From positions 62,001 through 126,000 of the forward strand of contig NZ_JAWRCU010000003.1 of NCBI RefSeq assembly GCF_033542235.1: a DNA stretch of 64,000 nucleotides, read 5' to 3'. A model generated the notes under the pieces. That model was not told the origin of the DNA. It saw only the letters and a program-made list of their open reading frames with translations, and did no database searches. This document shows, one piece after another, positions 35,569-43,834 of this stretch; within the stretch, counting starts at the first letter, position 1; every line of letters starts with the position of its first letter. The stretch is from JAWRCU01 sp033542235. Its GTDB lineage: Bacteria; Pseudomonadota; Alphaproteobacteria; Rhizobiales; Rhizobiaceae. The position numbers were made by a program, and so were the translations under genes.

Positions 35569-37422
35569 TCAATCAAGTGCGTCGAGGTCGATGACTTCGT
35601 CAAAGGAGCTCGGAACCACTGCAGGCGCCGCTGCGCCAGGGAAAGAGCTCCGCAAAGCTGCAACCGGATCTCGATCGCCACCGAGCGCCAATCGACAGGT
35701 CGGAGTGACCCGAGCGTTGACTTCGATCAGATGAGCGGTCCCATTCGCGTCGAGAATGAAGTCGATCCCGACGAGTCCCGTCAAACGCAACCGCTCCATG
35801 ACCTTGCAGGCGGCCAAAAGGATTCCAGGGTGGTCGATCACACGCACTACCTTGGCAGGGCCGTTTTTGTATCTTGTTTCCAGAACCTCCACCGCCACAG
35901 CGGCCAACACCTTCCCGTTTTTGACAGCGAGCGCAACGTTGGCATCGCGCCCGGCTACGTAGACCTGAGCATTCACTTGAGGCTTGCGGCCGCGCCACAG
36001 ATCCCGCAGAAAGCTGGAATCTCCATTAACGATCGCCCGTTTCATGGTGCGAAACAGACCGGGGCCGTGCGATAGGCGCCGCCACATGCGGACGGCCTGT
36101 GCCCGGTCCTGGGCGATGGCCACTCCGCGCCCGCCCCAACTGCCGTCTGTCTTCAGCGCGACCGGCAATCCATGTGCTTCAATCCATTTGTCGAGTTCCG
36201 CAACATTGTCGATAAATCGCGCCGGCGGCGCTTCGACCCCGCTGGCGCACGCGATCTCGATTATTTGTGAGCGAGTGAGGTCCGGCCACGAGCCCTGATC
36301 TCCGACTCCGATATTTCGAACCAGTCCCAGGGCAGGCTCGTCACAGGGTAAGACAAGATCAGGATCGACCCGCGCGACAAGCGACTTGAGCGCGTGCTCG
36401 CGATGCCGCCATGGGATGCGGTACAGTACTAGTCGTGATTGACGGCGCATCGGATGCCGGCGCGAACAAAACGCGACGACTCGAAAACCTGCCCGCGTGA
36501 GGGCTGCTGCAAGGCCAGCAGTGGCCGGCCAGCGGAAGGTTGTGACAATCAGGGCAACAGGTTGGTGCGCACGCCCACTCGGGTCCAAGTGCCTGTCGAC
36601 CGCCCGCGCCAGGCGCTCCAGCGACGCTGGATTGCGCACCAGATCGAAATGGTTGCCGGCGACATCCTCGGTGACAAGGCTTCCGCTTCTCCCACGCCAG
36701 AGGTCCGACGGTCGGCAACCGAACATCGTCGAGTCGGTTGCACTGAGGAGTATGAGGGAGCCGGAGTAGAACGGCGGATCGTAGCTCTGCAATGCGGTAG
36801 CGTTCGCGGCAGCGCCTGTCGTCGGAGCTGGTTCGCCACTCTTCGGCAGTGAGCCCCGCCATCTCGACCAGAGCCGTTGAGTCAATCGCCCCGCTCGGAA
36901 CATGAGTTCGCGCAGCGCCGGGCCTGGTGACAGTTTGCCGATTCGAGCGAGTTGGACTCCGGTCCTGCGGGCCTGCCCGAGCCACCACGCTTTTGCAGGC
37001 CAGAACTTCTGGTCGTAATAGGCATCGATCAGGATCGGTGCCGCGAGCCGCTCGCCCGCCCGCTTCAGCTGCCGGGCCACCTCCACCGCAACGAGCGCTC
37101 CGAACGAATAGCCGACCAGCCGGTATGGACCGCCCGGCTGGACGAAGCGCAAGGTAGCGACAGCCGAAGCAGCCAAGCTAGCAACAGCCTCGACTTTTCC
37201 GCTTTGGGGCAAGTAGGAGACGCCGAAAATACGCCCGGGCGTCGCCAAGCGCCCAGCCAGCGGCGCCATCTCGCGAGCGTCGCCTCCCAAGCCTGGGAAC
37301 AGGAACACAATTTCGTCGGCTGTGCCATCACGCAGGAGTTCAAGCGGCAACGCCTCCACTCGTGCTCCCCCGCTTGATGCGGCCTGACAGTCGCTGGACT
37401 CGAGAACAGCAGCGCCATCCAT
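35569..37422 (-). CDS. Thioesterase/ATP-grasp fusion protein
   Basis: A 617-residue two-domain protein. Residues 20-280 form an alpha/beta-hydrolase of the NRPS-type thioesterase family: IVFLFPGLGGDAREM, nucleophile Ser106 in GYSFGA, a likely acid Asp133 in LIDAYY and His258 in GNHFDLV. Residues 288-600 form an ATP-grasp ligase: LVLPCDEPAL, LKTDGSWGGRGVAI (ATP loop), and GIDFILDANGTAHLIEVNAR with the metal-binding E and N. ATP-grasp enzymes join a carboxylate to an amine or similar group through an acyl phosphate. The start at 37422 lies two bases after the flavoprotein stop, so the two are coupled. No carrier protein or adenylation domain is nearby. The substrate is unknown. Confidence 0.8.
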   Translation of the reverse strand: MDGAAVLESSDCQAASSGGARVEALPLELLRDGTADEIVFLFPGLGGDAREMAPLAGRLATPGRIFGVSYLPQSGKVEAVASLAASAVATLRFVQPGGPYRLVGYSFGALVAVEVARQLKRAGERLAAPILIDAYYDQKFWPAKAWWLGQARRTGVQLARIGKLSPGPALRELMFRAGRLTQRLWSRWRGSLPKSGEPAPTTGAAANATALQSYDPPFYSGSLILLSATDSTMFGCRPSDLWRGRSGSLVTEDVAGNHFDLVRNPASLERLARAVDRHLDPSGRAHQPVALIVTTFRWPATAGLAAALTRAGFRVVAFCSRRHPMRRQSRLVLYRIPWRHREHALKSLVARVDPDLVLPCDEPALGLVRNIGVGDQGSWPDLTRSQIIEIACASGVEAPPARFIDNVAELDKWIEAHGLPVALKTDGSWGGRGVAIAQDRAQAVRMWRRLSHGPGLFRTMKRAIVNGDSSFLRDLWRGRKPQVNAQVYVAGRDANVALAVKNGKVLAAVAVEVLETRYKNGPAKVVRVIDHPGILLAACKVMERLRLTGLVGIDFILDANGTAHLIEVNARVTPTCRLALGGDRDPVAALRSSFPGAAAPAVVPSSFDEVIDLDALD

Positions 37423-37424
37423 GG

Positions 37425-38666
37425 TTAGATTGCCTGTGGTACCCTGCTGCCTGGAACAATGGCATCCTGACTTCCCTGGGCCTGGGAGAAATGTCGGCCA
37501 AGCCGTTGGGCTGCGTAATCGGCGCCGGCAACAAAGCGCATCAAGGGGCCGAAGCTGCCGGCAGCCGCCAATCCGGTCGCATAAAGGCCTGCAACCGAAG
37601 TTTCGAAATTCCGCGACAGGATTGGTACTCCTGCGGCATGGCGGATTGCTCCTCGCAACGACTTGTCGAGAAAGTGCAGGCGTTCGGTCTGGGGCCAATA
37701 GCCCGTCGCAGCGATCACATGGTCGACATCGAGGCTCTTCGATGAACCGGACGCATCGCGCAGCTTTAGGCGAACACGGTGGCCAGCCAGCGCCGCCTCT
37801 TCGACATGATGGTCGGTCAGGATATCGGCCCGACCCAGGACCTTCTCGCGAAGATACCACACAGACTGCGGCCCGAGATGCCGGTGCAGGATGTCCAGTC
37901 GCAAGCGGTCTGGCAGCTGGCGGTACAGTTGCGGCAGATCGCTCGCAAGGCGGCTTCGCCAACCCGGGCCCAGCGGTGACGCGGGATTCATCAGCCGCCT
38001 CAGGAGCGACGGTTGGCCTGGTTCTGCATTGAACCGGATCCTGTCCGCCCGTGTCACGATCGTCGGTGCTGCCCCGACGTCAATCAAGGCGGCTGCTAGA
38101 TCGACCGCGGAGGCGCCTGCGCCCACGATAGCAACGTCGCGCCCGGCGAATTTGTCGACGCGATGATGCTCAGCGCTGTGGCTGACCAACGACGCGGGCA
38201 GGCCTGCAAGTTCCCTCGGCACTATTCTAAAATGCGTTACACCCACGGCCAGCACGACGTTCCGAGCGAGCAATGTCGAATCGTCGTCAGTCGTCAGCCT
38301 GAATCCACCGCCACTTCGCTCGATGCTGCGAACGTCTACCGTCTCGAGGTATGGAACGAAGCGCCGCTGAAACTCCAGACCATACGCGACGAAGGTATCG
38401 AGCGACACAGGTTGCTTGGTGTCGTGGTAGGGAATGCCTTCGTGCCGGCAGAATTCGGCCAGGGTCAAACCGGGAGCCGGCGCCGACAGGTTCGACGCGA
38501 AGCCATCTGACTTCAGTTTCATGCCAAGCGGCATGGCGTTGGCCCAAGTCTGAAGCGGCTGTCCAAAGATGCGTACAGTGCGGCCAGTCGCCGTGACGTT
38601 TGCCGCGATGGACAGGCCGTAGGGACCTGCCCCTATAACGGCAACGTCTACGCTCGATTCCTCCAT
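37425..38666 (-). CDS. FAD/NAD(P)-dependent oxidoreductase, monooxygenase-like
   Basis: A 413-residue two-nucleotide-binding flavoprotein. The FAD site VAVIGAGPYGLSIA is at residues 8-21, a second dinucleotide site is VAIVGAGASAVDLA near the middle, and HVIAATGYWPQTERL is the ATG motif before the last strand. The arrangement resembles flavin monooxygenases and lysine/ornithine N-hydroxylases. The start at 38666 (MEESSVD) is favoured because GGGAG lies 10 bases upstream; an ATG at 38675 is possible. It is the first gene of a two-gene unit with the thioesterase/ATP-grasp fusion, suggesting that it oxidises the substrate or product of that enzyme. Substrate unknown. Confidence 0.82.
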   Translation of the reverse strand: MEESSVDVAVIGAGPYGLSIAANVTATGRTVRIFGQPLQTWANAMPLGMKLKSDGFASNLSAPAPGLTLAEFCRHEGIPYHDTKQPVSLDTFVAYGLEFQRRFVPYLETVDVRSIERSGGGFRLTTDDDSTLLARNVVLAVGVTHFRIVPRELAGLPASLVSHSAEHHRVDKFAGRDVAIVGAGASAVDLAAALIDVGAAPTIVTRADRIRFNAEPGQPSLLRRLMNPASPLGPGWRSRLASDLPQLYRQLPDRLRLDILHRHLGPQSVWYLREKVLGRADILTDHHVEEAALAGHRVRLKLRDASGSSKSLDVDHVIAATGYWPQTERLHFLDKSLRGAIRHAAGVPILSRNFETSVAGLYATGLAAAGSFGPLMRFVAGADYAAQRLGRHFSQAQGSQDAIVPGSRVPQAI

Positions 38667-39159
38667 TGCAGGCATTCTCCCATCCACGTCGCGAAAATTT
38701 CCGTCGACCCGGCAGGAGCGGCCGCTGCTAACAGCACTTAGTAAGCATCGCCCGGTAAAGCGTCCGATTCCGGCAAGGCGCCAGCGTGTTTCGAGCACGC
38801 AAATGGGCCATACCGACCCTCCGTTGCCAAGTTAAATGCAATAGAGTTAGCTACCACGCCCACGCTAAAGCAGTATAGTGGTAGAGCACTACTTCCTTCG
38901 TTTGTGCTCACTTGAGGATAGCGCTTGCCTTGGCGGAAGATGACAGGCGAGCCCCGCGGCGCGCACCAAGCCGCCTCGAGATCGCCAAGGTGGAACGACA
39001 TCAAGAGCGCCAGCGCCACTCCAGCATTTTGCAGACAAGTGGAATCATTAGGCGTGGCACAAATGCAGCAAAAACAAGTGGATAGAGCGGCAGCCCGGAT
39101 TTATCCGGCGTCGGCCGCTCTAGCCAGCTCGAGCACCTTGGCGAGTGGCGTTTTCCTTA
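38667..39159. other. Gap upstream of the flavoprotein gene
   Basis: A gap of nearly 500 bases. The part nearest the flavoprotein must hold its promoter; an AT-richer patch lies at 38830-38890. No gene is supported. To the right it runs into two decayed gene fragments. Confidence 0.4.
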
Positions 39160-39430
39160 CGATTGACGGTCTGTCGGAGACCGCTTTCGAGCGAGGTCGT
39201 CGCCCTCCAGTCCAGCTTTGCGGATGCGCCGGCAGTATCTGCTACCGTTTCGTTCTCGCCTGACCGGTCGGGAATGCACTGAACACTGGATCAAGATCAC
39301 TGCCCAACGATTGCGACCAATCGCTCGACGATCGCGCGGACGGAGGTGAGACTGCCCGAACCAAGATCGATCGTCGCGCCCTCGATGCCAGGAGCTGTCG
39401 CTGCCGACACTGTCGCCAGAGCCACCGCGA
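39160..39430 (-). pseudogene. Decayed NAD-dependent epimerase, C-terminal fragment
   Basis: Read on the minus strand, this stretch encodes SAATAPGIEGATIDLGSGSL and VRAIVERLVAIVG, then after frameshifts PDRSGENETVADTAGASAKL and ESGLRQTV. These correspond in order to SAATAPGIEGTTIDLGSGSL, IRGIVERLTAIVG, PDRPDENEIVADTACASATL and ENGLRQTV in the intact gene at 47724-48695. The DNA is also similar, for example ACGGTCTGTCG-AGACCG near 39165 and 47799. At least two frameshifts and stops break the frame, and about two thirds of the gene is missing, so it cannot make the enzyme. Confidence 0.88.
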
Positions 39431-39445
39431 AAGGCTCGGTGGGCC

Positions 39446-39690
39446 GTGGTTGCGTGTGCTGTGGTGACAGTGATCGACGCTACCCGGCTCTACCATGATC
39501 AGCCTGTGCTGCTTACTCGCGCCTACGACTATTGGAGTCGATTTCTTCGCTTTCTGGTGGCACTCCGACACCGCGCCCCGTGTATGCTATCGTTGGTTCG
39601 CCCGCCTGCCCAACGGATCCCATCCGTTGGGATCAGCTGGCGGGTAGTCTTGGAGGCGCTTGAGTCGAGCCGCCACTGACTATACCGGCG
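39446..39690 (+). pseudogene. Frameshifted copy of an unidentified gene fragment
   Basis: The sequence TACCATGATCAGCCTGTGCT and the following 170 bases are clearly similar to 41105-41285 (GTTACGACTATCGG versus CCTACGACTATTGG; CGTTGGTTCGCCCG identical in both). One frame gives LYHDQ..TRAYDYWSRFLRF, matching LYHGKSYDNQ..LGYDYRTRYPRF; after a one-base shift another frame gives YRWFARLPNGS, matching WRWFARLLNGS. The protein family is not recognised. It lies directly right of the epimerase fragment and left of the acyltransferase gene. Confidence 0.65.
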
Positions 39691-39811
39691 CAAGCTCGAC
39701 CGAGCGTTCCCGCGTTGCGGCCGAGTAGGAAGAGTTTCCGCGCGCGTTCAACGGCGGGGACAGAGATCGGCCGCTTCACCAGCCGTGAACAGAGGGCTGC
39801 GCGAAGATTAG

Positions 39812-40873
39812 ATGAATTACCGCCCCGAATTGGATGGCTTACGGGCTTTGGCGATCGGTCTGGTTACGCTCGATCACGTGCTGCACGGTCGTTTCCCTGG
39901 TGGTTTCGTCGGCGTCGATATGTTCTTCGTGCTCAGTGGCTACCTGATAACGTCTATCCTGATCGAAGAATTGGCCCATAGCACTCGCATTAACCTAGGC
40001 CAGTTTTATTTTCGCCGTGCCCTGCGGCTGATGCCGGCACTGATTGTCATGCTGACGCTGTATACGGCGTTGATGATGACCTATGCGATATGGGCGCATA
40101 AAATGGATTTCGCCAAAGTGCATCTGTGGGCGGCGGCCGCGGCGGGCTTCTACCTGATGGACTGGGATGTGGCGCTGCATATCGGTTCGCCCGGATTTCT
40201 CACCCACACATGGTCACTCGCAATCGAAGAGCAGTTCTATCTGCTATGGCCGCCAATTTTAATTCTGGCGACGCGTTGGATGAGTCGGAACCATTTCATT
40301 ATCGCGTGCGTAATGCTGCTTTTGATATGCAGCGTTTGGCGCGACTATCTGTGGCTCGACGGCTCGAGTCCGATGCGGACCTATGCCGGCTTCGATACTC
40401 GTTTCGATAATTTGCTGATCGGCTGTCTATTGGCGCTCGCGCCGATCCGCCTTAGTTGGCGCGAGACCATGGCGAGACATGTTTGGCTTCCACTCGCCGC
40501 TATGATGTCGTTTGCGATCTGGCTGAAGTGGGATAGCAACTATTACCAGCTTGGCATGACCATGACGGCCGTCTGCTCAGGTTGGATCTTGATCGCACTG
40601 CTCACAGAACCCAATAGCCGATTGGCGAAGACGATGCAGCTCAGAGCGATAAACTATGTTGGTCGCATCAGCTACGGCTATTATCTTTGGCATTTTCCGA
40701 TCTGGCTGTGCTTGGGTTGGTTTCTGCCCGATCGGCACTTCGCCCGGGCAGTATTGACAGTCACTAGTGCCTTGGGCGTTGCATCCATCAGCTATCACTG
40801 GCTCGAATTGCCGGCGCGGAGATTAATTCTAAAATCTCAGAAGCGACCTCAACCCAACCTCAACAAAGACTAG
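39812..40873 (+). CDS. Acyltransferase-3 family membrane protein (OafA/ExoZ-like)
   Basis: A 353-residue inner-membrane O-acyltransferase with about ten helices. RPELDGLRALAIGLVTLDHV at the N-terminus contains the conserved Arg and the catalytic-type His; FPGGFVGVDMFFVLSGYLIT, FYFRRALRLMPAL and TWSLAIEEQFYLLWP are all family hallmarks. Such proteins acetylate, succinylate or otherwise acylate sugars of exopolysaccharide or O-antigen; the acyl group cannot be told. It lacks the periplasmic SGNH domain seen in longer members. It is isolated on the plus strand between decayed fragments, with no tight operon partner. Confidence 0.92.
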   Translation: MNYRPELDGLRALAIGLVTLDHVLHGRFPGGFVGVDMFFVLSGYLITSILIEELAHSTRINLGQFYFRRALRLMPALIVMLTLYTALMMTYAIWAHKMDFAKVHLWAAAAAGFYLMDWDVALHIGSPGFLTHTWSLAIEEQFYLLWPPILILATRWMSRNHFIIACVMLLLICSVWRDYLWLDGSSPMRTYAGFDTRFDNLLIGCLLALAPIRLSWRETMARHVWLPLAAMMSFAIWLKWDSNYYQLGMTMTAVCSGWILIALLTEPNSRLAKTMQLRAINYVGRISYGYYLWHFPIWLCLGWFLPDRHFARAVLTVTSALGVASISYHWLELPARRLILKSQKRPQPNLNKD

Positions 40874-41089
40874 GGCAGCTGCTGCGACTGAGGTCGGCGA
40901 GGAGGCTCTCGTCCCCGGTCCGCCGCCTGACCATGACGTGCAACGAGGCCGCCTGCTTGCCTCGACTTCTGGGCGACCACGTTCGACGAGGAGCATGTTT
41001 TTGATCTCCGCAACGTGGGGTGAATGCCGCGTGCTTCATGCCCTTACATTCCTCAAACCTGGAAGATGCCAGGCCGCACCGGCAAAGGG

Positions 41090-41290
41090 CGATGTTCTGA
41101 TCCTGTATCATGGGAAATCCTACGACAATCAGTCTGGGCTGGTTACTCTCGGTTACGACTATCGGACTCGGTACCCCCGCTTTTCTGAGTGGCAATCCGG
41201 CGCCGTGTCCCGTGTATGGTGGCGTTGGTTCGCCCGACTGCTCAATGGATCCTCTGCCTTGGGTCCAGCTGGCAAATGGTTTGACGGCAA
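41090..41290 (+). pseudogene. Second copy of the unidentified gene fragment
   Basis: In one frame the DNA encodes GDVLILYHGKSYDNQSGLV, then LGYDYRTRYPRFSEWQ and WWRWFARLLNGSSALGPAGK, which looks like genuine protein. The frame extends from about 40938 to a stop at 41357, but I find no start, no ribosome-binding site and no full domain. It matches the frameshifted segment at 39446-39690. I read it as the C-terminal end of a lost gene. Alternatively it might be a short real gene of unknown family. The stretch 40874-41089 before it holds nothing recognisable. Confidence 0.5.
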
Positions 41291-41346
41291 GGTCGCTCCG
41301 GACCCTGGATTTGATAGTTTTCGAGCATCGAGAGGAAGGGAAAGCC

Positions 41347-42339
41347 GTGAATCGTGATGCATCTGTAGGCGGGTCGCCGCTCCGTCCGGGTGACGTTGTC
41401 GAAGTTCGACCCGCAGCAGAAATCCTGGCGACGCTGGACAAGGACGGCACCCTGAAGGGCATGCCGTTCATGCCGGAGATGATTGCCCATATAGGGAAGC
41501 GCTACACTGTGTCACGACGAGTCGACAAGACCTGCAATATGGTGGACGAGAGCGGATCGCGCCGGATGCGCGACACTGTATACCTAGGGGATCTCCGCTG
41601 CGACGGCTCAGCTCACGGAGGATGCCAAGCTGGCTGTATGATTTATTGGCGGGAAGCCTGGCTTCGCCGGGTCGGCACCAACTCGACAGATCCAGGCACC
41701 AGCGATGCTAACTCTGCAGAGCTCGAACGAGTTGCCAGAGCTGCGACCCGGTCCATGCGCGAGCTGGCAGGCAACCGATCCGAGATCTGGCGGTGTCAGG
41801 CGACCGACGCGCTCAAAGCTTCCGAGCCGCTCAAGCGCACCGACATCCGGCAGTACTGGCGCGAGCTGACGAACGGCAATTTTGGACGGCTGCGGTTCAT
41901 AGGCCTGCTGATTCGAGCATTTCTAATGGATTGTGCATTCCAACTGGGGTTGCTGAAGACGCTTCCGCTTCGCGGCTCGACCGAATGTACGCCTGAGGGC
42001 CCACCGCTCAACTTGCAGCGGGGCGAGCTCGTCGAAGTAAGGTCGCCGAAGGAAATTGCGGTCACGCTTGACCAGTCCGGCACGAACCGTGGTCTTTCCT
42101 TCGACCGCGAGATGCTTCCCTTCTGCGGCCGCACCTTCCGTGTGAAGGACAGAGTTCAGCGGATAATCGACGAGAAGACCGGCCGCATGCTATCGATCCC
42201 CAAGGATTGCATCATCCTGGACGGGGTTGCCTGCTCTGGCGAGCGAAGCGTTTGTGGTCGATGGTTCTGTCCGCGCGCGATTTATCCGTTTTGGCGGGAG
42301 TCCTGGCTCAAAAGAGTCGACAACCCCGAGCGCTCGTGA
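41347..42339 (+). CDS. Tandem Cys/Trp-domain protein of unknown function
   Basis: A 330-residue protein starting at GTG 41347 (GAGGAAGGGAAAGCC upstream). It has two copies of a domain of about 95 residues. Copy 1 (14-109): GDVVEVRPAAEILATLD, GMPFMPEM, then CDGSAHGGCQAGC and YWREAWLRRV. Copy 2 (224-324): GELVEVRSPKEIAVTLD, GLSFDREM, then CSGERSVCGRWFC and FWRESWLKRV. The Cys spacing (C85, C93, C97; C296, C303, C308) suggests a metal site, and the Trp-Arg-Glu-x-Trp end is the most conserved part. A helical linker with a hydrophobic patch (181-203) joins them. I recall similar uncharacterised proteins in several phyla but no assigned function. Confidence 0.75.
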   Translation: MNRDASVGGSPLRPGDVVEVRPAAEILATLDKDGTLKGMPFMPEMIAHIGKRYTVSRRVDKTCNMVDESGSRRMRDTVYLGDLRCDGSAHGGCQAGCMIYWREAWLRRVGTNSTDPGTSDANSAELERVARAATRSMRELAGNRSEIWRCQATDALKASEPLKRTDIRQYWRELTNGNFGRLRFIGLLIRAFLMDCAFQLGLLKTLPLRGSTECTPEGPPLNLQRGELVEVRSPKEIAVTLDQSGTNRGLSFDREMLPFCGRTFRVKDRVQRIIDEKTGRMLSIPKDCIILDGVACSGERSVCGRWFCPRAIYPFWRESWLKRVDNPERS

Positions 42340-42360
42340 ACCGGCCCACTCTTCTGAAGC

Positions 42361-43254
42361 TCAGCCGCCCAATGATCGATGCCGGGCATCGGCAAGCCGC
42401 GACCGAGCGACCCTGATCATCTCTTTGACCCAGAAGCGACGAAGGGCCACTCGACAGCGGTGCAGCTGTGCATCGGTGAGGTTGGCTGACACCGCGAGAT
42501 CGAGGAGGTCGCCGTAGGTTCGGCCCGGCGAAGTCTTCAGATCCTCGCTCCGAATCGGATCGAGACGACGCCTGAGCGCCGCTCGATCACAGCCGACGAG
42601 GGATGTGCGCGTGCGGTTCGCAAACCGGTCGGCCAGGTGGATGATCGGACCCTTCAGTGCCAACTCGGCGCTAAGCAGCCAGTCCGTCCTCTCAGAGCGA
42701 CGAACCAGCCCGGTCTCCATCAGGCGCGTTCGCCGATACATGCCGTAGACCGGATCGTACTTCGCGTCCCCTGCGTGATAGAACCACAGCATCCGCTCGA
42801 ACCGGCGAGAGGGGTCCGGCGACGTTGGAAACTCGCCTCGGAAATCTTCGTATCTCATCGCCCCCGCAGGCTCGTGGGCGGTAAACCCGGTCGTCACGCC
42901 AATCGCCTCAGCTCTGGCTTCAAGCGCTTCCACGCAGGCCGAAAGGCATCCTTGCTCGAGCCAGTCGTCGGCGCTGATCCAGCGGAAGAACGTCCCGCGC
43001 GACAGGCGTAGAACGCGGTTCATGTTCTCATGCAGACCGATGTTGACCTCGTTGACGTGGAGCCTTATGCGCCGGTCGGCGCGTGCGTACGCCGCAATCG
43101 TAGCCGCTGTCCCATCGTCCGACGCATTGTCGCTGATGACGATCTCGAAATCCTTGAAGTTCTGTCGCAGGATTGACTCGATGCAGCGCTCGACCGAACC
43201 CTGCCCGTTGCGCACGGCGAGGCCGATAGAAACGCGCGGGATGCTTTCACTCAA
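42361..43254 (-). CDS. GT2 glycosyltransferase
   Basis: A 297-residue GT-A enzyme: VSIGLAVRNGQGSVERCIES, FEIVISDNASDDGT, NIGLHENMNRVL and FRWISADDWLEQGCL, the metal-binding DD region. The start is placed at a TTG (43254), because GGGAGGACACAG gives an excellent ribosome-binding site and translation would begin just before the domain (SESIPRVSIGLAV); an upstream in-frame ATG at 43371 has none. The gene is alone on the minus strand and ends 21 bases from the end of the tandem-domain gene, convergently. Donor unknown. Confidence 0.84.
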   Translation of the reverse strand: MSESIPRVSIGLAVRNGQGSVERCIESILRQNFKDFEIVISDNASDDGTAATIAAYARADRRIRLHVNEVNIGLHENMNRVLRLSRGTFFRWISADDWLEQGCLSACVEALEARAEAIGVTTGFTAHEPAGAMRYEDFRGEFPTSPDPSRRFERMLWFYHAGDAKYDPVYGMYRRTRLMETGLVRRSERTDWLLSAELALKGPIIHLADRFANRTRTSLVGCDRAALRRRLDPIRSEDLKTSPGRTYGDLLDLAVSANLTDAQLHRCRVALRRFWVKEMIRVARSRLADARHRSLGG

Positions 43255-43834
43255 CTGTGTCCTCCCGAAATTGGCAGGCGTAACGACGCGTGACCTCGTC
43301 TGAATAGAGTATTTTGGGAGCGCGTATCGTGGTCGAGATCGGAATGATCTATAAAGAGGGTGGCCATTCATTTATCTCTGCAAAGCTGGGTATCAGACGC
43401 CCAGTTGAGGCAAGCAACCTGGAAAGCCTAGTTGAACTCATTATTTGAAAGCACCACTCATTTCGGATTGGCTTGGGGGTCCCCGATTTACCTCTTTTAG
43501 TCTCTTTCGCACGATTGAGCCCGCCCATCTCGAAATTGCTGGGCAGCCGAATTCGCACGTTCTCCAGACTGGTTTGGCACGGTCCGCCGCGTAGAATGCT
43601 TTCTGTGATCAGTGCGAGCGGCATGCGCCGGCTACTTTCACGGGAGTCGTCGTGGCTATGCTGCCCTTGGCATAAAAGCCCCTATGGGTCGAATGATCCT
43701 CGCCGTGGCACCCGCTGAGGTTCTACCCCCGGCTATCCGACAAACTTAACTGTTTCATCCAATTGAGGCGCTCGCGGTGCAGCGCGCCCTCAGCGTATTT
43801 ACACAGTTGTCGCGTACAGTAACGGAAGAGAGCA
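43255..43834. other. Divergent control region before the branched-sugar genes
   Basis: A 580-base gap between a minus-strand glycosyltransferase and the first plus-strand gene of the branched-sugar module. It is more AT-rich at 43270-43480. No gene, hairpin terminator or repeat was recognised; promoters for both directions are expected here. Confidence 0.4.

Noticed and set aside
37423..37962. N-terminal extension of the thioesterase/ATP-grasp protein by 180 residues
   Set aside because: It is a Cys- and Arg-rich out-of-frame reading of the flavoprotein gene. The start at 37422 directly follows that gene's stop.
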